A stretch of DNA of 64,000 nt from Streptomyces canus. Its GTDB lineage: Bacteria; Actinomycetota; Actinomycetes; Streptomycetales; Streptomycetaceae. The notes beneath the pieces are model-generated. The model saw nothing but the letters and a program-made list of their open reading frames with translations, was not told where the DNA came from and did not search any database. Positions 41,729 to 51,343 of the stretch are shown piece after piece. Position 1 is the first letter of the stretch; every line of letters starts with the position of its first letter. A program made the translations under genes and the position numbers. Location: assembly GCF_041435015.1 (NCBI RefSeq), contig NZ_CP107989.1, forward strand, positions 1,116,001 to 1,180,000, given 5' to 3'.

Positions 41729-42484
41729 ATGCGTGTCGCCCTGTTCCTGACCTGTGTCAATGACACGCTCTATCCGGACACCGGGCGCGCCGTGGTGAAA
41801 CTGCTGACCAGGCTGGGCGTCGACGTCGACTTCCCGATGTCCCAGACCTGCTGCGGGCAGGCGCACTACAACACCGGCTACCGGCATGAGGCGGAACCGC
41901 TGGCTCGGCATTTCTCCGATGTCTTCCGGGACTATGAGGCGATCGTGACGCCGTCCGGATCATGCGGGGCGATGGTGCGGGAGCTGTATCCGCGGATGGG
42001 TGAGCGGGCCCGGGCCGAGGGGCGCGGGGAAAGCCTCGCGACCACGCTCGCGCCGGTGGTGCCGAAGACCTACGAGCTGACGGAGTTCCTGGTGGACGTG
42101 CTGGGGGTGACGGACGTCGGGGCGCACTACCCGCACACGGTGACGTACCACCCGACCTGTCACGGACTGCGGGGCCTCGGGCTCGGTGACCGGCCCCGGC
42201 GGCTGCTCCAGGCGGTCAAGGGGCTTGAGCTCAAGGAGCTTCCGGGCGCCGACGAGTGCTGCGGCTTCGGTGGCACGTTCGCGCTGAAGAACGCCGATGT
42301 CTCGGCGGCGATGGGCGCGGACAAGGTACGCAACGCCGAGTCGACGGGCGCGGAGGTGCTGTGCGCCGCCGACAACTCGTGCCTCATGCACATCGGGGGA
42401 ACGATGGGCCGGCTGGAGTCGGGCATGCGGCCGGTGCACATCGCGGAGATCCTGGCGAGCACGGAGGAGGAACCGGCCGTATGA
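41729..42484 (+). CDS. lutA: L-lactate oxidation complex subunit LutA (Cys-rich Fe-S oxidoreductase)
   Basis: A 251-residue protein with two CCG (DUF3483-type) cysteine-rich domains: QTCCGQAHYN near residue 40 and DECCGFGGTF near residue 175, which bind iron-sulfur clusters. It is the LutA/LldE subunit of the cytoplasmic L-lactate oxidation complex. AAGGAG precedes ATG 41729. It is 71 bases after rhaB and overlaps lutB by ATGA. Confidence 0.93.
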   Translation: MRVALFLTCVNDTLYPDTGRAVVKLLTRLGVDVDFPMSQTCCGQAHYNTGYRHEAEPLARHFSDVFRDYEAIVTPSGSCGAMVRELYPRMGERARAEGRGESLATTLAPVVPKTYELTEFLVDVLGVTDVGAHYPHTVTYHPTCHGLRGLGLGDRPRRLLQAVKGLELKELPGADECCGFGGTFALKNADVSAAMGADKVRNAESTGAEVLCAADNSCLMHIGGTMGRLESGMRPVHIAEILASTEEEPAV

Positions 42485-43974
42485 GCGGAACGTTCGTAGG
42501 GATGCCGGCCTTCCCCGAGGCCGCGCACGAGGCGGTCAACAACCGGACGCTGCGCGGCAATCTGCGCCACGCCACGCACACGATCCGCGCCAAGCGGGAG
42601 AAGGCCGTCAGCGAGGTCTCCGACTGGGCGGAGCTGCGCGAGGCGGGCAAGCAGATCAAGGACCACACGCTGCGTCATCTCGACCGCTATCTCGTGCAGT
42701 TGGAGGAGTCGGTCGTGGCGGCGGGCGGTACCGTCCACTGGGCCGCCGACGCCGACGAGGCCAACGAGATCGTGACCAAGCTCGTCCAGATGACCGGCGA
42801 GTCGGAGGTCGTCAAGGTCAAGTCGATGGCCACGCAGGAGATCGGGCTCAACGAGGCTCTGGAGGCCGAGGGCATCCGGGCCTACGAGACCGATCTCGCC
42901 GAGCTGATCGTGCAGTTGGGCAAGGACCGGCCCTCGCACATCCTCGTCCCGGCCATCCACCGCAACCGGGGCGAGATCCGGGACATCTTCGCGCGCGAGA
43001 TGAGCGAGTGGGGCCGACCGGCCCCCGAGGGCCTCACCGACACGCCCGCCGAACTGGCGGAGGCCGCACGGCTGCACCTGCGGGAGAAGTTCCTGCGCGC
43101 CAAGGTCGGCATCTCCGGCGCCAACTTCATGGTCGCCGACACCGGCACCCTGGTGGTCGTGGAGTCCGAGGGCAACGGCCGGATGTGCCTGACCCTGCCC
43201 GAGACGCTGATCTCGGTCGTCGGCATCGAGAAGATCGTGCCGACCTGGCAGGACCTGGAAGTCTTCCTCCAGACGCTCCCCCGCTCCTCGACGGCCGAGC
43301 GCATGAACCCGTACACGTCCACGTGGACCGGCACCAGGGACGGCCGCGCCGGGGAAGGGGACGGCCCGCAGAACTTCCATCTGGTGCTGCTCGACAACGG
43401 GCGCTCCGACACCCTCGCCGACGAGGTCGGCCGCCAGGCCCTGCGCTGCATCCGCTGCTCGGCCTGCCTGAACGTCTGCCCGGTGTACGAGCGGGCCGGC
43501 GGCCACGCCTACGGCTCGGTCTACCCGGGCCCGATCGGTGCGATCCTCAGCCCCCAACTCCGGGGCACGGCAAGCGAGATCGACGCCTCGCTGCCGTATG
43601 CGTCGAGCCTCTGCGGGGCCTGCTACGAGGTCTGCCCGGTCGCCATCGACATCCCCGAGGTGCTGGTGCATCTGCGGGAGCGGATCGTGGAGGGCGGGCC
43701 GGTGGTCCGCGAGGGCAACAAGGTGGTCCTGAAGCCCGCCAAGGGACACGCGGCCGAGCGGGCGGCGATGCGGGCGGCCCGCTGGGCGTTCGCCCACCCG
43801 GGTGCACTGCGCACCGGCCAGCGGCTGGCCTCGCGCACCCGGCGCCTGCATCCGCGCAGTCTGCCGGGTCCCGGCAAGGCGTGGAGCGGTACCCGGGATC
43901 TGCCTGCCGTGCCCGCGGAACCCTTCCGCGACTGGTGGCAGCGCACCAACGGCGGCAAGGAGAGCGGCAAGTGA
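42481..43974 (+). CDS. lutB: L-lactate oxidation complex subunit LutB
   Basis: A 497-residue protein. The large N-terminal LUD domain (about residues 60-300, VVKVKSMATQEIGLNEALEA, ISGANFMVADTGTLVVVESE) is followed by two ferredoxin-type 4Fe-4S motifs (CIRCSACLNVCPVY near 325 and CGACYEVCPVAIDI near 380). A C-terminal LutB domain ends with EPFRDWWQRT. It transfers electrons during L-lactate to pyruvate oxidation. The start is fixed by the ATGA overlap with lutA. Confidence 0.93.
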   Translation: MSGTFVGMPAFPEAAHEAVNNRTLRGNLRHATHTIRAKREKAVSEVSDWAELREAGKQIKDHTLRHLDRYLVQLEESVVAAGGTVHWAADADEANEIVTKLVQMTGESEVVKVKSMATQEIGLNEALEAEGIRAYETDLAELIVQLGKDRPSHILVPAIHRNRGEIRDIFAREMSEWGRPAPEGLTDTPAELAEAARLHLREKFLRAKVGISGANFMVADTGTLVVVESEGNGRMCLTLPETLISVVGIEKIVPTWQDLEVFLQTLPRSSTAERMNPYTSTWTGTRDGRAGEGDGPQNFHLVLLDNGRSDTLADEVGRQALRCIRCSACLNVCPVYERAGGHAYGSVYPGPIGAILSPQLRGTASEIDASLPYASSLCGACYEVCPVAIDIPEVLVHLRERIVEGGPVVREGNKVVLKPAKGHAAERAAMRAARWAFAHPGALRTGQRLASRTRRLHPRSLPGPGKAWSGTRDLPAVPAEPFRDWWQRTNGGKESGK

Positions 43975-44627
43975 GCAGCAGGGAACGGATCCTGGGCCGG
44001 GTGCGGCGCGCGCTGGCCGATGTCCCGAGCGAGGACACCCCGATCGAGCGCGCGTACCTGCGCGAGCACGGCGACCGGAGCGTCGAGGAGACGGTGGAAC
44101 TGCTGGCCGAGAACCTCGCGGACTACCGGGCGATCGTGCACCGCTGCACGGCGGCCGACCTGCCGGCGACGCTCGCCGGGATGCTGGCGGCACGGGGCGC
44201 GAAGACGGTCCTCGTACCGCCGGGGCTGGAGCGGTCATGGCTGGCGGAGGCCGACACCGAGCAGGTCCCGGACCGGGTCGAGAGCACCCCGCACGAACTG
44301 GACCGGATCGACAGCGTGGTCACGGCGTGCGCGGTGGCCGTCGCCGAGACCGGCACCATCGTGCTGGACGGGGGCCCGGACCAGGGTCGCCGCCGCATCA
44401 CCCTCGTCCCGGACCATCACATCTGTGTCGTACGGGTCCCGGACCAAGTCGTCTCCTCGGTGCCGCAGGCCCTCGAACGCCTCGACCCGGCACGCCCGTT
44501 GACATGGATCTCGGGTCCCTCGGCGACCAGCGACATCGAACTGGACCGGGTCGAGGGGGTGCACGGTCCGCGCACCCTCGAGGTGGTACTGGTGGACACT
44601 CAGGCGAGTGCGGAGGTCAACTCGTAG
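43971..44627 (+). CDS. lutC: L-lactate oxidation complex subunit LutC
   Basis: A 218-residue LUD-domain protein: SSRERILGRVRRALAD at the start, CAVAVAETGTIVLDGGPDQG in the middle and WISGPSATSDIELDRVEGVH near the end, all typical of LutC. The GTG start overlaps the lutB stop (GTGA). It completes LutABC, placed to oxidise the L-lactate formed by the RhaD dehydrogenase domain. The end overlaps the convergent GH78 gene by 28 bases. Confidence 0.93.
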   Translation: MSSRERILGRVRRALADVPSEDTPIERAYLREHGDRSVEETVELLAENLADYRAIVHRCTAADLPATLAGMLAARGAKTVLVPPGLERSWLAEADTEQVPDRVESTPHELDRIDSVVTACAVAVAETGTIVLDGGPDQGRRRITLVPDHHICVVRVPDQVVSSVPQALERLDPARPLTWISGPSATSDIELDRVEGVHGPRTLEVVLVDTQASAEVNS

Positions 44628-47587
44628 CGCCCTGAGGGGAGTTCGAAGGACGCGGTGCCGTCCTCGAAGCCCAGGTACTTCACCCCCTTGACGCGTGACA
44701 GGGGGGTGCGGCTCTCGCGCACGGAGTCGGGGTCACACGTGGGGACGCGCAGGGTCGCGGTGCTGTTGGCGGGCACCGCGACCCGGTGCCCGAACTCGCT
44801 CTCCCGCACCGCCCATGCGCTGACGATCTCGCCGTAGGGCGACCGGTGCGAGCCGGAGACCCGGGTGATCCTGCCGGTCGGGTCGAGGTGCGGCCGCAGG
44901 AAGAAGTGCTTGAAGCCCGGGTGGGCCGGGTCCTTGGCGATGCCGGCCATGCTCTCGTACATCCACTCCATGATCGCGCCGTAGGAGTAGTGGTTGAACG
45001 AGTTCATCTCGACCGGCCCGAAGCCCTCCTCCCGCGCGTACGAGTTCCAGCGCTCCCAGACCGTCGTCGCGCCGTTCCTCACCGAGTACAGCCAGGACGG
45101 CATCGCGTCCTGGTGCAACACCTTGTACGCCAGCTCCACCTGGCCCTCCTCGGTGAGGACGGGGGCCAGGACGTTCACGCCGAGGAAGCCGACGGAGAGG
45201 GTGTTCTCGGCGTACCCGACACGGGTGCTGCCGGGGTGAGCGGCCTTGTAGGCGGCGTCGTTGCCGATGTTCTGGACGAGGAGCTCGACGAGGGCACGGC
45301 GCTGGACCTGGGTGTCGTACAAGCCGAGTTTGAGGACCCAGAGCAGCGCGGTCTGGCTGTCGTCCTCGGTCTGGGTGGGACTGCCTCCCGGGGTCCACGG
45401 CGGCGGCGAGCCGAGACTGGAACGCACGGTGAGGCGGCCGTCCTCGGTGCTCAGGTACGTGGTGATGAACGCCCGCTTGATGTGGGAGAAGAGCTCCTCG
45501 TAGGCGTGGGCCTCGTCGGCGCGGCCGGTGGCGCGCGCCATGTCCGCCATGAGCCGCGCGCTGTAGCCGTAGTAGACGTCGCTGATGAGCTGGGTGCTGG
45601 TCACCTGGAAGGCCAGCCAGTCGCCGAAGATCGCGCCCTGTCCGGCGTAGGTGTCCCCGGTGCGCGCGCGGATCCAGTCCATGTAGGCCGTCATCGCCTC
45701 CCAGCTGCGCTCGACGAGGGTGGTGTCACCGCTCATCTGCCACACCGTCCAGGGGACGACGACCCCGCAGTCCGCCCAACCGCTCGCCGGAACCGGCTCG
45801 TTGTAGCGGGCCCCGGGGGCGATCCAGGTGAACTGGGCGCCGTCCGCGCCATAGGTGCGCTGGGAGTCGATCAGGATGTCCTGGAAGTGGCTCAGGAAGG
45901 CGACCGCATCGGTGTTGTAGAGACCGGTGTGGGAGAAGAGCTGGGTGTCGCCGGTCCAGCCGCAGCGTTCGTCGCGTTGCGGGCAGTCGGTGGGCACCCA
46001 CACGTAGTTGCCGCGCTGGCCCCAACGGACGTTGCTGATCAGCTGGTTGACGTCGGGGGCGTCCGTTTCGACGGTGCCGATGTCGCGGAGGGCGGAGGTG
46101 GCGACCCTGCCGGTCAGGTCGGTGAGGGTGACGGTGGCGGTCGTGGTGACGGAGACGTAGCGAAAGCCGTAGAAGGTCAGGGAGTCCTGGTGGGTCTCGC
46201 CCTTCGGGTCGCCCTTGAGAATGTATGTACTGGTGGCTTTGGCGGTACGAAGGTTGGCCCGGTAGACGGAGCCCTCCGGGCCGTCGGCGCCCGCGCCGGC
46301 GTCGTTGAGCATCTCCCCCGGTGTGAAAACCACTTCGGCGCCCGCGGGGCCGCGGAGGGTGTAGCGGGGGACACCGACCAGGTTCTGGCCGAGGTCGATC
46401 ACGGCGGTCTCGCCGGGGTGCAGGGTGGTGTGGGTAGTGGCGGCCCTGGAGGGATCGGTGACCGTGCGGGCGGGGTCGGGGACGAAGTCGCCGCCGGTGT
46501 AGACGGTGATCGACCGCGGCCTGCGGTCCCATGCGGGCATCAGCCGGGCCGACTCGCCGGGGTAGGCGACCAGCCGGGACTCGGGGAACCGGGTGGTGAA
46601 GTCGTGCTCCTCGACACCGGACCAGGCGGAGGCGTCGAAGCCGTTCGCGGTCCAGCCGGGCAGTTCCCTGCGGGCGTCGTAGGTCTGGCCGTCGTAGATG
46701 TCGTCGGCGCGGTAGGGGCCGGTGTCCGTGGCCCTCCAGTCGTCGCCGGGCGCGGTCACGACGGTCTGGGTCGAGCCGTCCTCGTAACGGATCAGGAGCT
46801 TGGCCTTGAGGGCGAGGCGGTTGCCGTCCTCGAGGTAGTACACGCTGTTGTCGGAGACGCGGCCGTTGAACCAGCCGTTGCCCAGCACCGCCGCGAGGGT
46901 GACCTGCGGCTTCCCCACCACCGGGCCCGTCACGTCGTAGGTGAAGTAGCTGACGGTGGTGTCGTAGTTGGTCCAGCCAGGGGTGAGGAGTTCGTGGGTG
47001 GTGCCGCCGTCCTGGGGCACGGTGACCCGGCGGCCGTTGACGTAGGCGTCGTACACGCCGAGCGCGGAGACGTAGAGCCGGGCCTCGCGCACCCGGCCGG
47101 CTTTCAGGTCCGCCTGCCGTCTCAGGAGCGGCGAGCCCGCGCTGTTCGGCGCCTTGCCCGCCATGCTGATCCACTTCGCGCCGTCCCAGCCGGTCACGCC
47201 GTCGGTGCTGAGCAGGCCGGTCTCGAAGCGGGCGGTCGGGGCCTCGGGGAGCCTGCGGTCGTTCTCGTCCCAGACCTGGACCGTCCAGTGGTAGCGGGTC
47301 GAGGCGTGCAGCCCGGGGCCCGCGTACCGTACGGCCACCGAGTCCGCCGAGTCGACCCGGCCGCTGTCCCAGACGTCCGCGCGGCCGTCGGCCAGGCGGT
47401 CGGGGGTGGAGGCGACCAGGAGACGGTACGCCGTCTGACGCCGGCCACGGACCCGGGACGCGGTGCGCCAGCCGAATCTCGGGCGGGCCGCGTCCACGCC
47501 GAGCGGATCGGTGCGGTGCTCCACCGTGAGGCCCTCCACGGCGGTCCGGTCGGCGGCCGTGTTCGCCCTGTCGACTCCGTCGGTCAT
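44600..47587 (-). CDS. GH78 alpha-L-rhamnosidase, probably intracellular
   Basis: A 995-residue protein. The N-terminal fibronectin-like and jelly-roll domains (LTVEHRTDPLGVDAARPRFG, VYDAYVNGRRV) lead to an (alpha/alpha)6 barrel with VWVPTDCPQRDERCGWTGD (acid-site region) near residue 535 and ATTVWERW near 835 (general-base Glu), then a C-terminal beta-sandwich. No signal peptide is present, so it likely cleaves imported rhamnosides, feeding rhamnose to RhaM and RhaI. It converges on lutC. An upstream LacI-type site was not identified. Confidence 0.92.
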   Translation of the reverse strand: MTDGVDRANTAADRTAVEGLTVEHRTDPLGVDAARPRFGWRTASRVRGRRQTAYRLLVASTPDRLADGRADVWDSGRVDSADSVAVRYAGPGLHASTRYHWTVQVWDENDRRLPEAPTARFETGLLSTDGVTGWDGAKWISMAGKAPNSAGSPLLRRQADLKAGRVREARLYVSALGVYDAYVNGRRVTVPQDGGTTHELLTPGWTNYDTTVSYFTYDVTGPVVGKPQVTLAAVLGNGWFNGRVSDNSVYYLEDGNRLALKAKLLIRYEDGSTQTVVTAPGDDWRATDTGPYRADDIYDGQTYDARRELPGWTANGFDASAWSGVEEHDFTTRFPESRLVAYPGESARLMPAWDRRPRSITVYTGGDFVPDPARTVTDPSRAATTHTTLHPGETAVIDLGQNLVGVPRYTLRGPAGAEVVFTPGEMLNDAGAGADGPEGSVYRANLRTAKATSTYILKGDPKGETHQDSLTFYGFRYVSVTTTATVTLTDLTGRVATSALRDIGTVETDAPDVNQLISNVRWGQRGNYVWVPTDCPQRDERCGWTGDTQLFSHTGLYNTDAVAFLSHFQDILIDSQRTYGADGAQFTWIAPGARYNEPVPASGWADCGVVVPWTVWQMSGDTTLVERSWEAMTAYMDWIRARTGDTYAGQGAIFGDWLAFQVTSTQLISDVYYGYSARLMADMARATGRADEAHAYEELFSHIKRAFITTYLSTEDGRLTVRSSLGSPPPWTPGGSPTQTEDDSQTALLWVLKLGLYDTQVQRRALVELLVQNIGNDAAYKAAHPGSTRVGYAENTLSVGFLGVNVLAPVLTEEGQVELAYKVLHQDAMPSWLYSVRNGATTVWERWNSYAREEGFGPVEMNSFNHYSYGAIMEWMYESMAGIAKDPAHPGFKHFFLRPHLDPTGRITRVSGSHRSPYGEIVSAWAVRESEFGHRVAVPANSTATLRVPTCDPDSVRESRTPLSRVKGVKYLGFEDGTASFELPSGRYELTSALA

Positions 47588-47647
47588 GCCGTTGTCCCTT
47601 CGGCTGTTCTGAGTTGTCTCTACTTCTGCTGCACAGCCGGGGTGACC

Positions 47648-48241
47648 TCAGGAGTAGACGATCGGACACCCCCGCCGCAGCGAGTGCTGAGCGGCGCGCA
47701 GATACAGCGCCACATAGAACGCCGCGTCCAGGTCCTCGCCCCACGGTCCGGGCCGGGTGGCCGCCACCCGCTCCGCCTCGCCGTCGAGGAACCACATGGT
47801 GAGGTCGAGGTTGTCGCAGGCTTCGGGTATCTCGTCGAGGGGCAGGCGCACGGCCTCGGCCAGCCGTCGCGCGAGGTCGAGGATCTGCGGGGCTCCGGCG
47901 ATCACCGTGGTGTCCGAGTAGGAGGACTCGACGGGCAGTTCGACCTCCACGTCCAGCGACACCGGCACCAGCACCGACCAGTCGAGGAGGGCCTCCGGCT
48001 CGGAGGGCGCCAGATGCTCACGCGCCAGCCGCACGAGGCCGTCCATGGACGGCACCAGCTTCTCCTCGAACCGCAGCCCCGACCCACGGACGAACTCCGT
48101 GTCCTCGGGCACGGACTCGTACGGCGGCAGCCCCCGGCGGCGCAGTTCCTCGTTCAGCCCCGCGGCGACCGCCCCCCGGCCCTCCTCCTCGTCCGCGTCG
48201 AACCACTCCCGCGCACCCACGCTCACCAGATAGATCCCCAT
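47648..48241 (-). CDS. conserved actinobacterial hypothetical protein
   Basis: A 197-residue soluble acidic protein beginning MGIYLVSVGAREWFDADEEE, with RRRGLPPYESVPEDTEF, FEEKLVPSMDGLVRLA and LDLTMWFLDGEAER. It resembles a protein frequent in Streptomyces without an assigned function. ATG 48241 is chosen because homologue-like sequence begins exactly there; ten further codons upstream are open. It is on the same strand as, and just downstream of, the next hypothetical gene. Confidence 0.7.
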   Translation of the reverse strand: MGIYLVSVGAREWFDADEEEGRGAVAAGLNEELRRRGLPPYESVPEDTEFVRGSGLRFEEKLVPSMDGLVRLAREHLAPSEPEALLDWSVLVPVSLDVEVELPVESSYSDTTVIAGAPQILDLARRLAEAVRLPLDEIPEACDNLDLTMWFLDGEAERVAATRPGPWGEDLDAAFYVALYLRAAQHSLRRGCPIVYS

Positions 48242-48296
48242 GCCCGGAAACGTACAGCGCCCCACTGACAACGCCGACCGCCGCCGGCCTTCGAGG

Positions 48297-48941
48297 TCAC
48301 GGTGCGGTCAGCAGGAGCGTCGGCAGGGTGTCCTCCAGGATCCGCTCGCGGGGCAGAGTGAGGCCGAAGTGCCGTTGGACGACCTCCAGGCAGGCCCGGT
48401 GCACGGCACGGCGGTCCAACGCGTCGTCGGGCAGTCCGGCGGCGGTGAGCCGTTCCTGGACGGCGGCGGCCACCTCGGGGTCGCCCTCGGGACTGCCGTG
48501 CGCCCAGCTGCCGTCGAGGTGCAGGTTGAACGTGCACATCAGGTTCTCGTCGTGGCGGTAGGTGAAGCGCGGGGGCACCGGCTTGCCGTTCTCCTCCTCG
48601 TACTCCAGGTGGAAGACGTGCAGCCCGCCCCGGTCGACGGGTCGGCCGACGGAGCCGAACCTGCCCTGCCAGCCGCCGTACTTGATGACGTAGGACCATT
48701 CGTCGAGCTCACCGTGGCGCAGGGCGATGCCCTCGCGGACTCCTCCGTAGAGGCCTTCCAGCAGGTCCTGCACCTGGCGGCCGGTCAGCTCCCCGATGGG
48801 GCGGGGCCGGTACCGTCCCGGGGCGGTCTCGGCGATCCGTCTCGCCAGTGATTCCGACTCGAGGTCGGGGGCGATCACCACGCTGTAGCCGCCGTAGGCG
48901 ATGGACTGGGGCTCGGCGAGCCAGGCTGTTCCGTCGGTCAT
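48297..48941 (-). CDS. conserved hypothetical protein
   Basis: A 214-residue soluble protein with no recognised named domain. The ordered core includes SIAYGGYSVVIAPDLESESL, WSYVIKYGGWQGRFG, FHLEYEEENGKPVPPRFTY and FGLTLPRERI. A Trp/Tyr-rich core and lack of catalytic motifs suggest a binding or immunity-like role, which is speculative. ATG 48941 is preferred over TTG 48950 because AGGG lies 11 bases upstream of it. It is divergent from the ABC transporter genes. Confidence 0.65.
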   Translation of the reverse strand: MTDGTAWLAEPQSIAYGGYSVVIAPDLESESLARRIAETAPGRYRPRPIGELTGRQVQDLLEGLYGGVREGIALRHGELDEWSYVIKYGGWQGRFGSVGRPVDRGGLHVFHLEYEEENGKPVPPRFTYRHDENLMCTFNLHLDGSWAHGSPEGDPEVAAAVQERLTAAGLPDDALDRRAVHRACLEVVQRHFGLTLPRERILEDTLPTLLLTAP

Positions 48942-49082
48942 GGCGATCAACCCTGCCGTATCCGCGCGGGGGTGTCACTGAATACACCCCGGAAGACGGG
49001 TTCTGCGCCCCATGTGCCCCGGCCCGCGGCTCCGTAGCTTCTTGAGCGAGGCACACGGCGTGCCGGACGAAGGGGGACGACG

Positions 49083-49868
49083 ATGTTTCGCACAGGCTCA
49101 CGACGCAGGCACGACACGGGACCCGCCGCCGAGGCGCTGCGGCTCGTGAAGGTCAGCAAGACGTACGGCACCGACGACAGTGCCGTGACCGCCCTGGACG
49201 GAGTGACGCTGAGCCTCGGCCGGGGCACCTTCACCGCGGTGATGGGGCCATCGGGGTCCGGCAAGTCCACGCTGCTGCAGTGCGCGGCCGGTCTCGACCG
49301 GCCGGACAGCGGGATCGTACGGGTGGACGGCACGGAGCTGACGGGCGGTGGCGAGGCGGCGCTGACGAGGTTCCGGCGCGGGCGCGTCGGGTTCGTGTTC
49401 CAGCAGTACAACCTGCTGGAGACGCTGACGGTCGCGCAGAACACGGTGCTGCCGCTGAAGCTCGCGGGCCGAAAGGTCGACCGGAGGAGGGCGGAGGAGG
49501 TCCTCACCTCGGTCGGGCTCGGCGACCGCCTCGGCCATCGCCCCGACCAGCTCTCCGGCGGTCAGAAGCAGCGGGTCGCCATCGCCCGCGCGCTGGTCAC
49601 GGACCCTCGGGTGATCTTCGCGGACGAGCCTACGGGCGCTCTGGACACCCGTAGTGCGCGGGATGTGCTGCGGTTGCTCCAGGAGGCGGTGCAGGTGCAC
49701 GGCCGGACCGTGGTGATGGTGACCCATGACCCGGTCGCCGCCTCGTACGCCGATTCCGTGGTGTTCCTGGCGGACGGCCGGCTTGTGGGCCGGATGGACG
49801 CACCGACACCGGACGCGGTGGCCGAGCGCCTCGCGCACCTGGGCGACGACGTGACGGCGGGGGTGTGA
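49083..49868 (+). CDS. ABC transporter ATP-binding protein (MacB/LolD type)
   Basis: A 261-residue ATPase: Walker A GPSGSGKSTLLQCAAGLD near residue 55, Q-loop FVFQQYNLLETLT, signature LSGGQKQRVAIARAL, Walker B VIFADEPTGALD and H-loop VMVTHD. The close fit to the MacB/LolD/BceA group indicates a mechanotransmission or antibiotic/peptide-related exporter. It is followed after 3 bases by its permease. Confidence 0.92.
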   Translation: MFRTGSRRRHDTGPAAEALRLVKVSKTYGTDDSAVTALDGVTLSLGRGTFTAVMGPSGSGKSTLLQCAAGLDRPDSGIVRVDGTELTGGGEAALTRFRRGRVGFVFQQYNLLETLTVAQNTVLPLKLAGRKVDRRRAEEVLTSVGLGDRLGHRPDQLSGGQKQRVAIARALVTDPRVIFADEPTGALDTRSARDVLRLLQEAVQVHGRTVVMVTHDPVAASYADSVVFLADGRLVGRMDAPTPDAVAERLAHLGDDVTAGV

Positions 49869-49871
49869 GCG

Positions 49872-51182
49872 ATGTTCATGCTGGCGATGCGGTCGATAGG
49901 GCAACGGCCCGGACGGTTCCTCGCGACACTGCTGGCCGCCTTCCTGGGCGCGGGGATCATCATGACGTTCAACTCGCTGTACGACACGGCGGGCCGGCCG
50001 GGCGTGGACCCGGTGAGCTCGGAGACGCTGACCACGTCGGCGAGTGTCGTCGGCGGCTACGGCACCCTCCTGGTGTTCTTCGCCGTGGCCTCGACGCTGA
50101 CGGTCAACGTCCGCCAGCGCGCGGGTGAGTTGGAGCTGCTGCGCTGCTCGGGGGCTACTCCGGGGCAGATCAGGCGGATGGTCGTGGGTGAGGCCGTGGC
50201 CGTCGCCCTGATCGGTGCCGTGCTGGCGATCGGTCCGGCGATGCTCGGCGGACAGGCCCTGTTGGACGCCTTCCAGGACAGCGGGCAGGTCGACGGCTCG
50301 GTCGACCACTCCTTCGGCCCCGTGGCGCTGCTGTCGGGTGTCGACATCACGCTGGTCGCCGCGGCGGGCGCCGCCTTCCTCGCCGTACGGCGGGCCACGC
50401 GCACACCCCGACGGCGCGGCCGGGCGCGGACGTTCCTCGCGTACGCGGCTCTCGGTATCGGTGCCGTGGCGGCTACCTCCACCTTCGCCTTCTCGGCGAC
50501 GGACGAGGCACTCATGGCGACACCGGCGTACGGGGCGATCCTGCTGTCCGTGGGGTTCGCCCTGCTGGCGCCGCGGCTGCTGAAGGGTGTCCTGGACCGG
50601 TTGCCGCTGACCGGCTCGAGCGGCTGGCTGGCCGTGCGGAACCTGCGTCGGCGGGCGGACCACCTGTCCGGGATCCTGATGTCGCTGATCCTGTTCACGG
50701 CGGTGTCCGTCGCCACGCTCTACATGCAGGGTGTGGAGAGCGACGCCACGCGGGCCTCGGGCGCGGTCAGGACCGTCGACGCGAAGAACCTTCAGACACT
50801 GAACCTCACGGTCGTCGGCATCATCGTGGTGTTCGTCTGCGTGATGCTGATCAACTCGCTGTACGCGGCGACGACTTACCGCAGGCGGGAGTTCGGGCAG
50901 CAGCGCCTCGCCGGGGCGACCCCGGGGCAGGTGCTGGGCACGGTGGGCGTGGAAGGGCTGGTCCTCACGACCGTCGGGCTGTGCTTCGGCACGGTGGCGG
51001 CGCTGGCCGGGATCATTCCGTTCACGGTCGTGCGCTCCGACTCGGTGCTGCCTCACCAGGGCCTCGGCATCTGGCTGGCGGTGGCGTCGATCGCGGCGGC
51101 CGCGACGATCGGGACGGGTCTGGTCACGGCCCGCAGGGTGCTGCGCACTCCGGCGGTGGAGGCGGTGGGGTCGGCAGCGTGA
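49872..51182 (+). CDS. FtsX-like ABC transporter permease
   Basis: A 436-residue membrane protein with two FtsX units. Each has a large soluble segment and TM clusters: LATLLAAFLGAGIIMTFNSL at the N-terminus, RQRAGELELLRCSGATPGQI (the conserved cytoplasmic motif) near residue 78, and the second copy YRRREFGQQRLAGATPGQV near 340. Four core TM segments per half are visible. It pairs with the preceding ATPase; typical partners export peptides, lipids or antibiotics or pump out cell-envelope-active drugs. No adjacent two-component system is present. Confidence 0.88.
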   Translation: MFMLAMRSIGQRPGRFLATLLAAFLGAGIIMTFNSLYDTAGRPGVDPVSSETLTTSASVVGGYGTLLVFFAVASTLTVNVRQRAGELELLRCSGATPGQIRRMVVGEAVAVALIGAVLAIGPAMLGGQALLDAFQDSGQVDGSVDHSFGPVALLSGVDITLVAAAGAAFLAVRRATRTPRRRGRARTFLAYAALGIGAVAATSTFAFSATDEALMATPAYGAILLSVGFALLAPRLLKGVLDRLPLTGSSGWLAVRNLRRRADHLSGILMSLILFTAVSVATLYMQGVESDATRASGAVRTVDAKNLQTLNLTVVGIIVVFVCVMLINSLYAATTYRRREFGQQRLAGATPGQVLGTVGVEGLVLTTVGLCFGTVAALAGIIPFTVVRSDSVLPHQGLGIWLAVASIAAAATIGTGLVTARRVLRTPAVEAVGSAA

Positions 51183-51194
51183 GGGGCAGCGGTC

Positions 51195-51222
51195 AGGGGG
51201 CGTCACTTCGGTGACGCCCCCT
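51195..51222 (+). terminator. strong stem-loop terminator after the ABC operon
   Basis: AGGGGGCGTCAC and GTGACGCCCCCT form a perfect 12-base stem closed by a TTCG tetraloop, 12 bases after the permease stop. A short T run (ttt) follows. Confidence 0.85.
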
Positions 51223-51264
51223 TTCCTGCTGCGCTCCGGCCTCGTCCGGCGGCCTCGGGGCGCC

Positions 51265-51281
51265 TTGTCACCCCGTGACAA
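51265..51281. promoter_or_regulatory. perfect palindrome in the MoxR promoter region
   Basis: TTGTCAC-CCC-GTGACAA, 7-base arms with a 3-base spacer, about 65 bases upstream of the chosen start. A possible -10 (TAGATA near 51300) follows, so the palindrome covers a -35 position and may be an operator. Confidence 0.45.
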
Positions 51282-51343
51282 AGGCGGTGAACAAGCGCTT
51301 AGATAGTGGACGGACACGAGTTCGCGCCGCGCAGGAGGCCCCG

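Noticed and set aside
44786..48268. 1160-codon forward open frame over the GH78 and hypothetical genes
   Set aside because: It is the antisense shadow of the clearly recognisable GH78 rhamnosidase and the 47648-48241 gene.
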